64,000 nt of DNA from JANELJ01 sp024511395 (lineage in GTDB: Bacteria; Pseudomonadota; Gammaproteobacteria; GRL18). Position numbers and translations under genes: made by a program. This document shows positions 55,019-64,000 of the stretch, one piece after another. The stretch spans positions 1,984,001 to 2,048,000 of the forward strand of contig OY820613.1 in the NCBI GenBank assembly GCA_963681975.1, given 5' to 3'. Every line of letters begins with the position of its first letter. The first letter of the stretch is position 1. Under the pieces are notes generated by a model that was given only the letters and a program-made list of their open reading frames with translations, was not told the DNA's origin and ran no database searches.

Positions 55019-56101
55019 TTAATTATAGTCAAAATATTGCCATAAAAGTGATTTTTTCCAAAAACGAGACAAAAGACGCCTGGTAACCAGTAACCGTTTA
55101 CCAGAAGGTGATACCAGTTCACACTGGTCAATCGTCTTATTACTCAGTAATTCCACAATATCTGCAAGAAAATGGCTTTCAAAGGTTTTTAAGCGTTCCA
55201 ACCATTGAAATAAATCTCGTTGTTCAATATCATCCATAAAATCACGGATAACAAAAATATGTCTGTCCTGTTCTGTAAAGGATACTGATTTAAGTTGTTC
55301 AGGTATGGGGGCACACTCTGTCTTATAATGCTTTGCCAGACCTTTTACAAAATCCAGATCCGAATATAATTGAGTATTATTTAATTCTTTATCATTTTCT
55401 GCCAGATCTACTGGCCCGTTGCCCCAGAACCAGACACTGTTTAATGCCGCTTTACCCTGCTGCATACGTTGCTGATTGACCGGACTCTGATGCAGAATCA
55501 TCTGAAATTCATTAAACAGATTTCGCCAGTAGGCACTCTCCTTTCCCTTAGGTAGATAGTGTTTTAAAGGTTTATTGAGTACTTTTTCCGGCGGAAAGGT
55601 ATCCAGTTGTATGGGTTGCTCACAAACCAGATACCAGTGCTCAGGTGCCAGGGCATAAAGCTGCCATTGGATGTCATCCTCAATAGTCTTATAAAAGGCA
55701 TTTATTTCCTGTAGCAGCTGGTCAGCTTCGGCCTGTTCTATATTATTCAGATAAATTTTTGTCAACAACAACTGATCCCGATCCGGAGCCATTACACAGG
55801 GATCCACCCGCATAATCCATTTTTGCTTTAAACGAGGATCTTCAATACTTTGATTCTCTGCCAGATACAAAAAACTGGCTAAAGGCAAAGTGCTGTTGAT
55901 TTCACTTTGAGTTAACTCAGAAATTATAGTGGAATAAAAACTGTAAGGTTGTGTATTTTCATGGGCTGGAAGAATCCACTGTCCACGCGAGAGAATTTTA
56001 TTAAACAGCGGCAGTTCGGGCAGTTCCTGAGCAGGAACCTGTTCAAGATAGGGTACCGGATCCAGCAGACCCGGTACTATAAAAGTCAGACTTGCAGTCA
56101 A
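55019..56101 (-). CDS. Phosphoglycerate mutase-like protein (COG4255 type)
   Basis: 360 residues starting MTASLTFIVPGLLDPVPYLEQVP. VDPCVMAPDRDQLLL, YALAPEHWYLVCE and SVWFWGNGPVDLAE are typical of a family called cofactor-independent phosphoglycerate mutase homologue in beta- and gammaproteobacteria. The metal-binding serine phosphatase core is not evident, so true mutase activity is doubtful. It follows hom by 17 bases. Confidence 0.72.
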   Translation of the reverse strand: MTASLTFIVPGLLDPVPYLEQVPAQELPELPLFNKILSRGQWILPAHENTQPYSFYSTIISELTQSEINSTLPLASFLYLAENQSIEDPRLKQKWIMRVDPCVMAPDRDQLLLTKIYLNNIEQAEADQLLQEINAFYKTIEDDIQWQLYALAPEHWYLVCEQPIQLDTFPPEKVLNKPLKHYLPKGKESAYWRNLFNEFQMILHQSPVNQQRMQQGKAALNSVWFWGNGPVDLAENDKELNNTQLYSDLDFVKGLAKHYKTECAPIPEQLKSVSFTEQDRHIFVIRDFMDDIEQRDLFQWLERLKTFESHFLADIVELLSNKTIDQCELVSPSGKRLLVTRRLLSRFWKKSLLWQYFDYN

Positions 56102-56118
56102 GATCCGTCAGACTAGCT

Positions 56119-57447
56119 TTAATCAGCGTCCAGATGCTCAAGACGGATACGCACCACATCACTATCCACTACATCCAGTGTATGTATTTTGTCCAGAGCT
56201 TTATCCATATTTCCTTCCACTGTGGTGTGGGTAATAATAATAATGGTGGCTTTATCCGCATCGGATTCATGTTCTTTCTGCAGCATAGAATCAATACTGA
56301 TACCGTTATCTGCCAGAATACGGGTAATATTGGCTAGTACACCGGTTTCATCAGAAGCAGAGATACGCAGATAATAAGCGGTTTCTACTTCTTCTATGGA
56401 CAGTACTGGAATATCAGAGAGCGATTCGGGCTGGAAGGCCAGATGAGGTACGCGGTTTTCAGGATCAGAGGTTAAAACCCTAACCACATCAACAATATCC
56501 GCCACAACCGCAGAAGCGGTAGGTTCAGCACCAGCACCGGCACCATAATAAAGGGTTGGACCGACAGCATCCCCCTTAACCAGTACGGCATTCATAACGC
56601 CGTCTACATTAGCAATCAGACGCTTTTTAGGAATTAAGGTTGGATGTACACGAAGTTCGACGCCTTTTTCAGTGCGTCGTGATACACCAAGATGTTTAAT
56701 GGTAAAGCCCAGTTCACTGGCATAATCCACATCCTGACGGGTGATTTTACTTATCCCTTCAGTAAAAGTTTTTTCAAACTGCAACGGAATACCGAAGGCA
56801 ATAGACGCCAGAATGGTCAGTTTATGGGCGGCATCAATACCTTCCACATCAAAGGTGGGGTCCGCTTCGGCATAACCCAGACGCTGAGCTTCAGCCAGTA
56901 CTGAGTCAAAATCACGGCCCTTATCGCGCATTTCTGTCAGAATAAAGTTACCAGTGCCGTTAATAATACCGGCCAGCCATTGAATATTATTACCCGCCAG
57001 ACCTTCACGAATGGCTTTAATAATGGGAATACCACCGGCTACCGCCGCCTCAAATGCCACCATAACGCCCTGCTTCTGAGCCGCAGAGAAAATCTCATTA
57101 CCGTGCTTGGCTATCAGAGCTTTATTGGCAGTGACCACATGCTTACCGTTGGCAATGGCCTTTAGCACCAGTTCCCGGGCCAGGGTATCACCGCCAATCA
57201 GTTCTACCACTATGGACACATCGGGATCGGTTACCGCGTCCATAGGGCTTTCGGTTAACTGAATATCGTCGGTCTTACAGATACGGGGCTTGTTAATATC
57301 CCGCACTGAAGCATGACTGACAATAATTCCACGACCGGCACGACGGGAAATTTCTTCTGCATTACGCTGCAGAACATTAACCGTACCGCCCCCCACTGTA
57401 CCCAGACCTAACAGGCCAACCTTAACCGGTTCCAATAGATTCTCCAA
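56119..57447 (-). CDS. hom: Homoserine dehydrogenase
   Basis: 442 residues. NAD(P) fold VGLLGLGTVGGGTVNVL near residue 10, catalytic region GTGNFILTEM and GYAEADPTFDVEGIDAAHKLTILA, and a C-terminal ACT domain (YYLRISASDETGVLANITRIL) that should bind threonine for feedback control. It reduces aspartate semialdehyde to homoserine, the shared precursor for ThrC and MetA in this window. The alaC aminotransferase gene lies upstream on the same strand, with 86 bases between them. Confidence 0.96.
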   Translation of the reverse strand: MENLLEPVKVGLLGLGTVGGGTVNVLQRNAEEISRRAGRGIIVSHASVRDINKPRICKTDDIQLTESPMDAVTDPDVSIVVELIGGDTLARELVLKAIANGKHVVTANKALIAKHGNEIFSAAQKQGVMVAFEAAVAGGIPIIKAIREGLAGNNIQWLAGIINGTGNFILTEMRDKGRDFDSVLAEAQRLGYAEADPTFDVEGIDAAHKLTILASIAFGIPLQFEKTFTEGISKITRQDVDYASELGFTIKHLGVSRRTEKGVELRVHPTLIPKKRLIANVDGVMNAVLVKGDAVGPTLYYGAGAGAEPTASAVVADIVDVVRVLTSDPENRVPHLAFQPESLSDIPVLSIEEVETAYYLRISASDETGVLANITRILADNGISIDSMLQKEHESDADKATIIIITHTTVEGNMDKALDKIHTLDVVDSDVVRIRLEHLDAD

Positions 57448-57533
57448 TTATTTCTTTATTAATAAATATGACTTTAAACAGGGACGGTATTATATCAAGT
57501 GTAGCCTGAGAATATCAAAGTTTATTCCTTAAC

Positions 57534-58733
57534 CTATTCCTTAAAGATACCCACTTTATCTTTTTTAAACATTTCCCGGATCCCGCGCATGGCCTGACGG
57601 GTTCGGTGCTCATTTTCAATAAGGCTGAAACGCACGTGGTTATCGCCGTATTCACCAAAACCCACACCGGGAGATACGGCCACTTTAGCCTCAATCAGCA
57701 GTTTTTTGGAAAAATCCAGAGATCCCATGGTTTTGTATTCTTCAGGGATAGGCGCCCAGACAAACATGGTGGCTTTGGGTTTTTCAACCTTCCAGCCTAC
57801 GGAATCCAGTCCGTTACACAGGACATCGCGGCGATCCTGGTACATCTGGCGAATATCGTCCACACAGTCCTGTGGACCGTCAAGGGCATGTATAGCCGCC
57901 ACCTGAATGGGGGTAAACATACCGTAGTCCAGATAGGACTTCATACGGGTTAATGCCACAACCAGTGTCGGATTACCACACATAAAACCGACCCGCCAAC
58001 CGGGCATATTATAAGTTTTAGACAGAGAGTAAAACTCTACAGCAATCTCTTTAGCACCGGGAACCTGTAATATAGAGGGGGCTTTATAGCCGTCAAATAC
58101 AATTTCTGCATAGGCAATATCGTGTACTACCCAGATATTATGCTCACGGGCAATTTTCACAACTTTTTCAAAAAAGTCCAGTTCTACGCACTGGGTCGTC
58201 GGATTACCGGGAAAATTAAGCACCAGCATTTTGGGCTTGGGCCAGGAATCCTTAATGGCTTTTTCCATTTCAGCAAAAAAGTCCACATCAGGTGTCATAG
58301 GCACGTGGCGGATATCAGCACCGGCAATAACAAAACCATAAGGATGAATAGGATAGGATGGATTAGGCACCAGTACCGCATCGCCTGGCCCGACCGTGGC
58401 CAGTGCCAGATGTGCCAGACCTTCTTTGGAACCAATGGTCACAATGGCTTCTGACTCCGGATCCAGATCCACATCATAACTGCGTTTGTACCAGTTGCAG
58501 ATGGCTTTACGTAAACGGGGTACACCGCGTGACATGGAATAACGATGGGTATCATTACGCTGAGTCGCTTCCACCATTTTATTAACAATATGCTGAGGCG
58601 TCGGCTGATCGGGGTTGCCCATACCAAAATCAATAATGTCTTCACCCCGAGCCCTGGCTTTGGCTTTTAGTTCATTGACAATATTAAAAACATAGGGGGG
58701 TAAACGCTTTATTCGCTGAAAATCGTCGTTCAA
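57534..58733 (-). CDS. alaC: Alanine transaminase AlaC-type aminotransferase
   Basis: 399 residues, class I/II fold. Pyridoxal phosphate lysine K239 in FYSLSKTYNMPGWRVGFMCG; other motifs are MGNPDQPTPQHIVNKM, NFPGNPTTQCV and FSLIENEHRTRQAMRGIR. The close match to AlaC suggests pyruvate/glutamate amination, though other amino acids may be substrates. AlaC next to hom is a common gammaproteobacterial arrangement. Confidence 0.92.
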   Translation of the reverse strand: MNDDFQRIKRLPPYVFNIVNELKAKARARGEDIIDFGMGNPDQPTPQHIVNKMVEATQRNDTHRYSMSRGVPRLRKAICNWYKRSYDVDLDPESEAIVTIGSKEGLAHLALATVGPGDAVLVPNPSYPIHPYGFVIAGADIRHVPMTPDVDFFAEMEKAIKDSWPKPKMLVLNFPGNPTTQCVELDFFEKVVKIAREHNIWVVHDIAYAEIVFDGYKAPSILQVPGAKEIAVEFYSLSKTYNMPGWRVGFMCGNPTLVVALTRMKSYLDYGMFTPIQVAAIHALDGPQDCVDDIRQMYQDRRDVLCNGLDSVGWKVEKPKATMFVWAPIPEEYKTMGSLDFSKKLLIEAKVAVSPGVGFGEYGDNHVRFSLIENEHRTRQAMRGIREMFKKDKVGIFKE

Positions 58734-58976
58734 AAAACTGGCCTCAGAAAGATTGGAAATTGTTATATTAACTTATTAGTAAGCTTAAATTAAAACCAGT
58801 AAAAATACTAATCCAGCCCTCCCCTGTCAATCAATAAATCCGCTTTTTTGCATATTTAAGGCTGTTTCTTACAAATCCCATTAAAACAGGTGACTTTGAG
58901 TTATAATTTACCCAAAATAGTAACCCAAACAGCACAAAAGATAGCGCCCATTCAAATGTTTTAAAGTAATAAAATT

Positions 58977-59390
58977 ATGCTGCAGATTGAAACCATTTCC
59001 GATGCTTATTCTTTTCATTCCTATGATAAGGATTCCGCCCGTCTAATTAAGCCCAACCGGAATATTCATACCAGTGATTCAACAGAAGATGACTTTGTTA
59101 CTATTGACAGTACCTGCCTGGTATTTAAGGATCAGTTATCGCAGGAGAATTTTCCCCAGCAGTTTGAACACTTTAATCGCCAGTGTATTGAAATCCTGCA
59201 GCAGTTTGATGCTGATATTTTTCTAATCGGCACCAGCTCAACCACCCGCTTCCCGGATATAGACTTATTAAAAACCATTAAACAGAATAACATAGCCATA
59301 GACTTTATGGATAATGGTGCCGCCTGCAGAACATTTAATATTCTTACCTCAGAATACCGTAAAGTCGCCGCTTTATTATTTTTTAAGTAA
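58977..59390 (+). CDS. Mth938-like domain (DUF498) protein
   Basis: 137 residues. The region FLIGTSSTTRFPDIDLLKTIKQNNIAIDFMDNGAACRTFNILTSEYRKVAALLFF matches the Mth938-like/DUF498 family, whose eukaryotic member NDUFAF3 assists respiratory complex I assembly. The bacterial function is not defined. It diverges from alaC and precedes the B12 locus. Confidence 0.85.
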   Translation: MLQIETISDAYSFHSYDKDSARLIKPNRNIHTSDSTEDDFVTIDSTCLVFKDQLSQENFPQQFEHFNRQCIEILQQFDADIFLIGTSSTTRFPDIDLLKTIKQNNIAIDFMDNGAACRTFNILTSEYRKVAALLFFK

Positions 59391-59421
59391 TATGAATATT
59401 TTTCATTATCTCCGGTCTGAT

Positions 59422-59451
59422 TTGACACTATAAGCACAGACTATATAGAAT
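59422..59451 (+). promoter_or_regulatory. Promoter of the B12 uptake locus
   Basis: TTGACA at 59422-59427, an 18-base spacer, and TAGAAT at 59446-59451, a good sigma-70 match. It lies about 50 bases before the cobalamin riboswitch, so it fits as the promoter of the btuB leader RNA. Confidence 0.7.
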
Positions 59452-59489
59452 ACCGACACGTTTTTATGGTAACCTAAACTCATTCTGTT

Positions 59490-59760
59490 ATATAAAAACC
59501 TTTTAATAACAGAGTTGACTGGGAAGCCGGTGTAAATCCAGCGCTGCCCCCGCAACGGTAATTGCAAGTACGAAAGTAAACGCCACTGTATCTTTATGAT
59601 ATGGGAAGGTACTTTTGACTGCTTAATGTTTTATTCTTTTTAAAGCATTAAGGCACTGCATAAGCCCGGAGACCGAACATAAAAACCACCTATTAAGCTT
59701 GCAGAGGGCGAGCCGGGTCAGGTTGTTTATTGTACGTCTTCCCCTGAACCCTGTTACTCC
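59490..59760 (+). ncRNA. Cobalamin riboswitch
   Basis: The leader has the conserved order GGGAAGCCGGTG, AAATCCAGCGCTGCCCCCGC (the B12 box core), ACGGTAA, and farther on AGCCCGGAGACC. These are the defining marks of the adenosylcobalamin-type aptamer. After it, GGGT-CAGG near 59714 can pair with CCTGAACCC near 59745, a possible expression platform. Binding of cobalamin should lower btuB expression. Exact ends are approximate. Confidence 0.95.
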
Positions 59761-59818
59761 TCCCGCTGAACTATTTTAATTATTTACTCACACGGGGCGT
59801 GTGAACAAGGATCAGATC

Positions 59819-61696
59819 ATGTTGTATAAAGTACCTGCCATCCAGACCCTTTCGGCGCTTAGCCTTTTTTTAACTCCACTGGTTTCCATTCAGGCTCAGG
59901 CCGAAAATATTCCAGAAATTATAGTTACGGCTAACCGAACTGCCAATACGGTAGATGAAACCATTGCACCAGTTACCATTATTACCCGTAAGGATATTGA
60001 TCGCTTGCAGGCTCAGTCTGTCGTTGATGTTTTAAAATCCACGCTAGGTATCGATGTTAAAACCAGTGGCGGTATGGGCAGCAGCACCAGTATTTTTATG
60101 CGTGGTACCAATAGTGATCATATTCTGGTACTGGTTGACGGTGTTCCCTATGGTTCTGCTACCCTTGGAATAACACCTTTCCAGTATATTCCTGTCTCAC
60201 AAATTGAACGCATTGAAGTAGTACGAGGGCCTCAGTCCAGTTTATACGGCAGCAGTGCTATTGGCGGTATTATTCAGATTTTTACAAATAAAGAAACCCG
60301 TGGACAGAGCTTTTATGCTGACACGGGTTATGGTTCTGATGATACCGTAGAAGCCAATGCAGGTTTTGGTTATGGAAATGAAACATCCAGTTTTAATATT
60401 GGTGTGGGCTATATTGATACCAACGGCTATGATTTTCTTGGTAATCCAGATTCTGCTAATGCAGATAATGATGATGACAGCTTTGATAACACCTCTGTTT
60501 CTATCAATGGACGTCATAAATTTAACGAACAATTTACCTTAAGCGGTAGTTACCTCTTAGCTGATGGTGAAAACCAGTATGATTATACCAATGGTCTGAA
60601 TCTGGCTACGACCAAAACCCGTACAGAATTTAAACAACAGGTTGCTTCTATAGTTGCTGACCTGAAAATAAATGATATCTGGTCCTCTCAGCTATTAATT
60701 GGGCAAAGTAAAGATGAAAGTGATTATTACCAATACCCTTATTTTGAAACGACTATAGAAAAGTATCAGTTTGATACAACTAAAGATAATTTTTCCTGGA
60801 AAAATGATTTTATTATAAGAGATAAAGACATCCTGACCGTTGGTTTTGATTATCTGGATGAATCGGTTGATAGTACTACTAACTTTGATAAAGACAGTCG
60901 CTGGACAAAAGGTGTATTTACTCAATATCAATATTATGGCGAAGTTTTTGATATAAAGGGTGCCTGGAGATATGATGATAATCAGCAATTTGGCAGTCAT
61001 AATACAAGTAATATTGGTCTTGGTTTTGATCTGGATGAATATCTAAGAGTGACAGTCAATTATGGAAGAGCCTATAAATCCCCCACATTTAATGACTTGT
61101 ATTACCCGGATGTGGGTTATTTTAAAGGTAATTCTGGTTTAAAACCTGAAACCTCTGAAAGTTTTGATTTCGGTTTGAGTGGAGAATTTAAAAGCATTAA
61201 CTGGTCAGCCAATTTTTATACCACCAGCATCAGAAACCTGATTGAATACCAGTATCCAACTATGGAAAATATTGATAAAGCCAACATTGACGGTATTGAA
61301 TTAAGCCTGGGAACACAATTGTTTGGCTGGAATATCCAGGGAAATATTTCACATACCAACTCAAAAAATGATGATACCGGAAACTATCTGACCAACCGCA
61401 GTAGAGATACTTTCAGGCTTGATATGGATAGTAAATATAAAAATTTTACTTATGGCGCATCGATTATTGCTGCATCTAAACGTTACCTTGACGCAAATAA
61501 TGATAACACGCTTGCGGGTTACGGTATTATGAATATTCGCAGTGCATGGGAGTTGACAAAAAACTGGACTATTAAAGCCAAAGTAGATAATCTTTTTGAT
61601 AAAGAATATTCCACAAACAGGCAAACCTATGGTAACGAACTGCCTTACAAAGCTCAGGATAGATTTGCCTTTGCATCTATACATTACAAAATGTAA
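59819..61696 (+). CDS. btuB: TonB-dependent vitamin B12 receptor BtuB
   Basis: 625 residues from ATG 59819, with AAGGA 7 bases upstream; a GTG at 59801 in frame is less likely. Signal peptide MLYKVPAIQTLSALSLFLTPLVSIQAQA, then TonB box EIIVTANR and the plug domain (RGTNSDHILVLVDGVPYGS, VVRGPQSSLYGSSAIGGIIQIFT). The barrel ends in the aromatic-rich strand DRFAFASIHYKM. It carries cobalamin across the outer membrane using TonB energy. The upstream cobalamin riboswitch and downstream btuCDF genes secure the substrate. Confidence 0.96.
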   Translation: MLYKVPAIQTLSALSLFLTPLVSIQAQAENIPEIIVTANRTANTVDETIAPVTIITRKDIDRLQAQSVVDVLKSTLGIDVKTSGGMGSSTSIFMRGTNSDHILVLVDGVPYGSATLGITPFQYIPVSQIERIEVVRGPQSSLYGSSAIGGIIQIFTNKETRGQSFYADTGYGSDDTVEANAGFGYGNETSSFNIGVGYIDTNGYDFLGNPDSANADNDDDSFDNTSVSINGRHKFNEQFTLSGSYLLADGENQYDYTNGLNLATTKTRTEFKQQVASIVADLKINDIWSSQLLIGQSKDESDYYQYPYFETTIEKYQFDTTKDNFSWKNDFIIRDKDILTVGFDYLDESVDSTTNFDKDSRWTKGVFTQYQYYGEVFDIKGAWRYDDNQQFGSHNTSNIGLGFDLDEYLRVTVNYGRAYKSPTFNDLYYPDVGYFKGNSGLKPETSESFDFGLSGEFKSINWSANFYTTSIRNLIEYQYPTMENIDKANIDGIELSLGTQLFGWNIQGNISHTNSKNDDTGNYLTNRSRDTFRLDMDSKYKNFTYGASIIAASKRYLDANNDNTLAGYGIMNIRSAWELTKNWTIKAKVDNLFDKEYSTNRQTYGNELPYKAQDRFAFASIHYKM

Positions 61697-61738
61697 TACC
61701 ATGGCCGGAACAGCAAAATTAATACACAACGAGATGTT

Positions 61739-62713
61739 ATGTTAAAAAAACATCCTGTTATTTTTCTGCTGGCTCTGGTCATACTTTCTCTTATCAGTTT
61801 TATCTTTGCTCTGCTGACCGGTTCAGTGTCTGTTTCTGTTCAGGAACTGCTTTCACTGACCGGCAGCACCCTTTCCCCTTTTCACCAAAGCCTGATTTTT
61901 GATTTGCGTCTCCCCAGAGCCTTAGCTGCTTTTACAGCCGGTGCCTTATTATCTCTGGCCGGTGTATTAATGCAGGTATTACTTAGAAACCCACTGGCCG
62001 ATCCCTATGTACTGGGGGTATCCGGCGGCGCAGCTCTGGCAGCCTTATTGTCCATGCTGGCCGGTATGGGCAGTGTCTGGTTAACCGGCAGTGCATTTCT
62101 GGGGGCTTTAATTTCGATTGTACTGGTATTTTCTTTTGCACACTCCAGAGGTAGCTGGAGCATTTCCCGGTTATTACTGACGGGTATTATTCTGGCTTCC
62201 GGATGGGGTGCTCTGATCAGTTTTGTACTGGTGATTGCACCGGCGGAAAGAATACACGGGATGCTGTTCTGGTTAATGGGGGATTTAAGCTATAACCGCC
62301 CTGTTCTGCCCATTTTTATTATTCTTGTGCTCGGTCTGACAGGCTCTTTGCTGATCAGCCGGCAACTGAATATTCTGCTCTGGGGCGATCTGCAGGCCGG
62401 CAGCCTGGGTGTCGACACCCGAAAACTGCGTAATATTATTTTCTTTTTATCCTCCCTGCTGACTGCCGGTGCGATCTCACTGGCAGGCAGCATCGGATTT
62501 GTCGGTCTGGTTATACCTCATCTGGTACGTCTGCTCAGCGGCACGGGTCACCGTTTGCTGATCCCAGCCAGTGCCCTGACTGGAGGCTCATTATTGGTAA
62601 TTGCCGATACTCTGGCGCGAACCGTACTGGCTCCACAGCAGCTGCCTGTGGGTGTGTTAACCGCTTTAATTGGTGTGCCCCTGTTTCTCTACCTGCTTAG
62701 AAGGAGCCAATAA
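61739..62713 (+). CDS. btuC: Cobalamin ABC transporter permease BtuC
   Basis: 324 residues with the FecCD family pattern: LRLPRALAAFTAGALLSLAGVLMQVLLRNPLADPYVLGVSGGAALAAL, then GLVIPHLVRLL near the end and about 9-10 membrane helices. Its stop overlaps the btuD ATG by one base. Two copies would form the inner membrane channel with BtuD. Confidence 0.95.
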   Translation: MLKKHPVIFLLALVILSLISFIFALLTGSVSVSVQELLSLTGSTLSPFHQSLIFDLRLPRALAAFTAGALLSLAGVLMQVLLRNPLADPYVLGVSGGAALAALLSMLAGMGSVWLTGSAFLGALISIVLVFSFAHSRGSWSISRLLLTGIILASGWGALISFVLVIAPAERIHGMLFWLMGDLSYNRPVLPIFIILVLGLTGSLLISRQLNILLWGDLQAGSLGVDTRKLRNIIFFLSSLLTAGAISLAGSIGFVGLVIPHLVRLLSGTGHRLLIPASALTGGSLLVIADTLARTVLAPQQLPVGVLTALIGVPLFLYLLRRSQ

Positions 62714-63504
62714 TGGCTTCCGTTTCAGCAAAAACTCTGGAGCTTGACTCTCTCAGTCTCAGTATTGGCGGCAAACCCGTCTGCCGCCAATTAAGCATGA
62801 CCTTTAAACCTGGCGAGTTCTGGGGGGTTATGGGCATTAATGGTGTGGGCAAAAGTACCCTGCTGCAGTGTATGATTGGACTGAGGTCGGCCGATCAGGG
62901 GCAAATTATTCTCAATAATCAGCCATTATCCAGCTACAAACCGGTTGAACGTGCTCGCAAAATGGGGCTGATACTGCAGGAGTATGAATACAATTTTCCC
63001 TGTACGGTCATGGAAGCCGCTCTTATTGGCCGCCATCCCTTTGTTGATCCATTACAGTGGGAAAACAACCGGGACAGAGATATTGCCAATCAGGCACTTA
63101 AACAGCTTGACCTTGAACACTTATCCGAACGCTTTATCAGCACCCTGTCCGGAGGTGAAAAAAGACGTCTGAACCTGGCCACCCTGCTGACCCAGAATCC
63201 TGATTATTACCTGCTGGATGAGCCCGTTAACCATCTGGATATTAAAGCCCAGCTGGATATTCTGTCCTTATTACAATCCCGCTTCACTGCAACAGAACAG
63301 AAAACCCATTGCGGTATTATGGTTATCCACGATCCCAATCTGGCCTGGCGTTATTGCGATCATATTTTATTGCTAGATAATGGTCAGTGCACTTTCGGTA
63401 AAACCCACGAAGTTCTGACTACCGAAAATTTAAGCCGCCTCTATCACTGTAAAATAGAAAAAATAACAGACCAACAACACACAATTTTTATAGCAACCCC
63501 CTAA
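62713..63504 (+). CDS. btuD: Cobalamin ABC transporter ATP-binding protein BtuD
   Basis: 263 residues. Walker A GINGVGKST near 43-51, signature LSGGEKRRLNLA near 144, Walker B YYLLDEPVNHLD near 168, and VIHDPNLAWRYCDHILLL with the switch histidine. It energises BtuC. Translationally coupled to btuC. Confidence 0.95.
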   Translation: MASVSAKTLELDSLSLSIGGKPVCRQLSMTFKPGEFWGVMGINGVGKSTLLQCMIGLRSADQGQIILNNQPLSSYKPVERARKMGLILQEYEYNFPCTVMEAALIGRHPFVDPLQWENNRDRDIANQALKQLDLEHLSERFISTLSGGEKRRLNLATLLTQNPDYYLLDEPVNHLDIKAQLDILSLLQSRFTATEQKTHCGIMVIHDPNLAWRYCDHILLLDNGQCTFGKTHEVLTTENLSRLYHCKIEKITDQQHTIFIATP

Positions 63505-63514
63505 AACCTAAAAA

Positions 63515-64000
63515 ATGTTAAAAATCGCTCAAATAATTTTATTTTATATGTTTATATTCATGAGCTTACCAGCATTTTCTCAAATCAGCATTAAAGATGA
63601 CACACAGCAAACCATTCGTCTGGAACAACCGGCACAACGTATAATCAGCCTATCTCCGGGCATTACTGAACTGGTCTTTGCTGCCGGTGGCTGGGATAAA
63701 TTAATCGGAGCAGTGAGCTATAGCAACTATCCGCAAAAGGCAAAAAACATTCCCCGTATCGGCAGTTATGATTCACTGGATATAGAACAAATTCTAGCTT
63801 TGCAGCCTGATCTGATTATCGCCTGGAAAAGCGGCAATCCGGAATATCAGATTCAGCAATTGCAGTCTCTGGGATTAAGAGTCTATATTACTGAACCTGA
63901 AAATTTCTCCTCTATCCCTAAAACCTTGCGCAAATTCGGTCAGTTAATGGGCAGTAATGAAAAAGCAGAAAGCAGTGCCCGGGAGTTCGAACAAAAATTT
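63515..64000 (+). CDS. btuF: Cobalamin-binding periplasmic protein BtuF, start only
   Basis: The frame begins at ATG 63515 and is open to the end of the window (162 codons). Signal peptide MLKIAQIILFYMFIFMSLPAFS, then RIISLSPGITELVFAAGGWDKLIGAVSYSNYP and LQPDLIIAWKSGNPEYQIQQLQSLGLRVYITEP, typical of BtuF-type type II periplasmic binding proteins. It follows btuD by 10 bases. The C-terminal lobe lies outside the window. Confidence 0.93.
   Translation, partial: MLKIAQIILFYMFIFMSLPAFSQISIKDDTQQTIRLEQPAQRIISLSPGITELVFAAGGWDKLIGAVSYSNYPQKAKNIPRIGSYDSLDIEQILALQPDLIIAWKSGNPEYQIQQLQSLGLRVYITEPENFSSIPKTLRKFGQLMGSNEKAESSAREFEQKF

Overview
The window looks like a chromosomal segment of a gammaproteobacterium that oxidises reduced sulfur. 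The evidence is a sulfide:quinone oxidoreductase divergent from a FisR-type sulfane-sulfur sensor, LpxK and ExbB/ExbD envelope genes, a RelA-clade stringent factor, MnmH beside an NDH-2/SelD fusion, and a vitamin B12 uptake locus under a cobalamin riboswitch. Genus cannot be decided from the sequence alone. The segment is very rich in insertion sequences: eight copies or fragments of one IS5-like element, two decayed copies of an IS4/IS701-like element, and single IS982-, IS21-, ISL3-, IS3- and ISAs1-type elements. Much of the host gene damage is at IS borders.

Layout. 1-6068: a type I restriction-modification operon (hsdM end, an Abi_2/AbiF-like HEPN gene, hsdS, hsdR), followed by an ISL3 transposase. 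7559-14840 (minus strand): trm112-like, lpxK, exbD, exbB and a comEC gene broken by two IS insertions and at least three frameshifts. 14968-18104: a DUF2062 gene, an OsmC-like tail, an intact IS5-like copy and a decayed Na/Pi cotransporter gene. 18198-23886 (minus): a membrane protein with a DUF2249 and a hemerythrin gene, then mnmH and the NDH-2/SelD fusion. 24370-26800: cobW cut by IS fragments. 26824-32447: fisR, sqr and relA. 32542-41254: a dense IS region with a few small genes, two heptamer tandem repeats, and an IS21-like element lying exactly between the ribosome binding site and start codon of a 63-residue gene. 41339-44368: a P-loop ATPase gene, metA, an arsC-like gene and a small membrane protein. 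44465-48801: three IS5-like copies head to tail. 48805-58733: a DUF433/DUF5615 toxin-antitoxin-like pair, thrC, mfd, a DUF2283 pair, a phosphoglycerate mutase-like gene, hom and alaC. 58977-64000: a Mth938-domain gene and the riboswitch-btuB-btuC-btuD-btuF locus.

How the genes fit together. Hom, ThrC and MetA (with the AlaC aminotransferase) cover the homoserine branch to threonine and methionine. FisR and SQR form a sulfide/polysulfide response unit. SelD supplies selenophosphate to MnmH for tRNA 2-selenouridine. BtuB and BtuCDF move cobalamin across both membranes. The points most worth a second look are the Abi_2 gene with an upstream promoter and hairpin inside the restriction operon, the tandem IS array with a constant 6-bp junction, an internally deleted IS lineage found at two sites, the heptamer arrays, the IS21-split 63-residue gene, and a RelA-type protein that keeps an intact HD hydrolase motif. 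No tRNA, rRNA or CRISPR array was seen.
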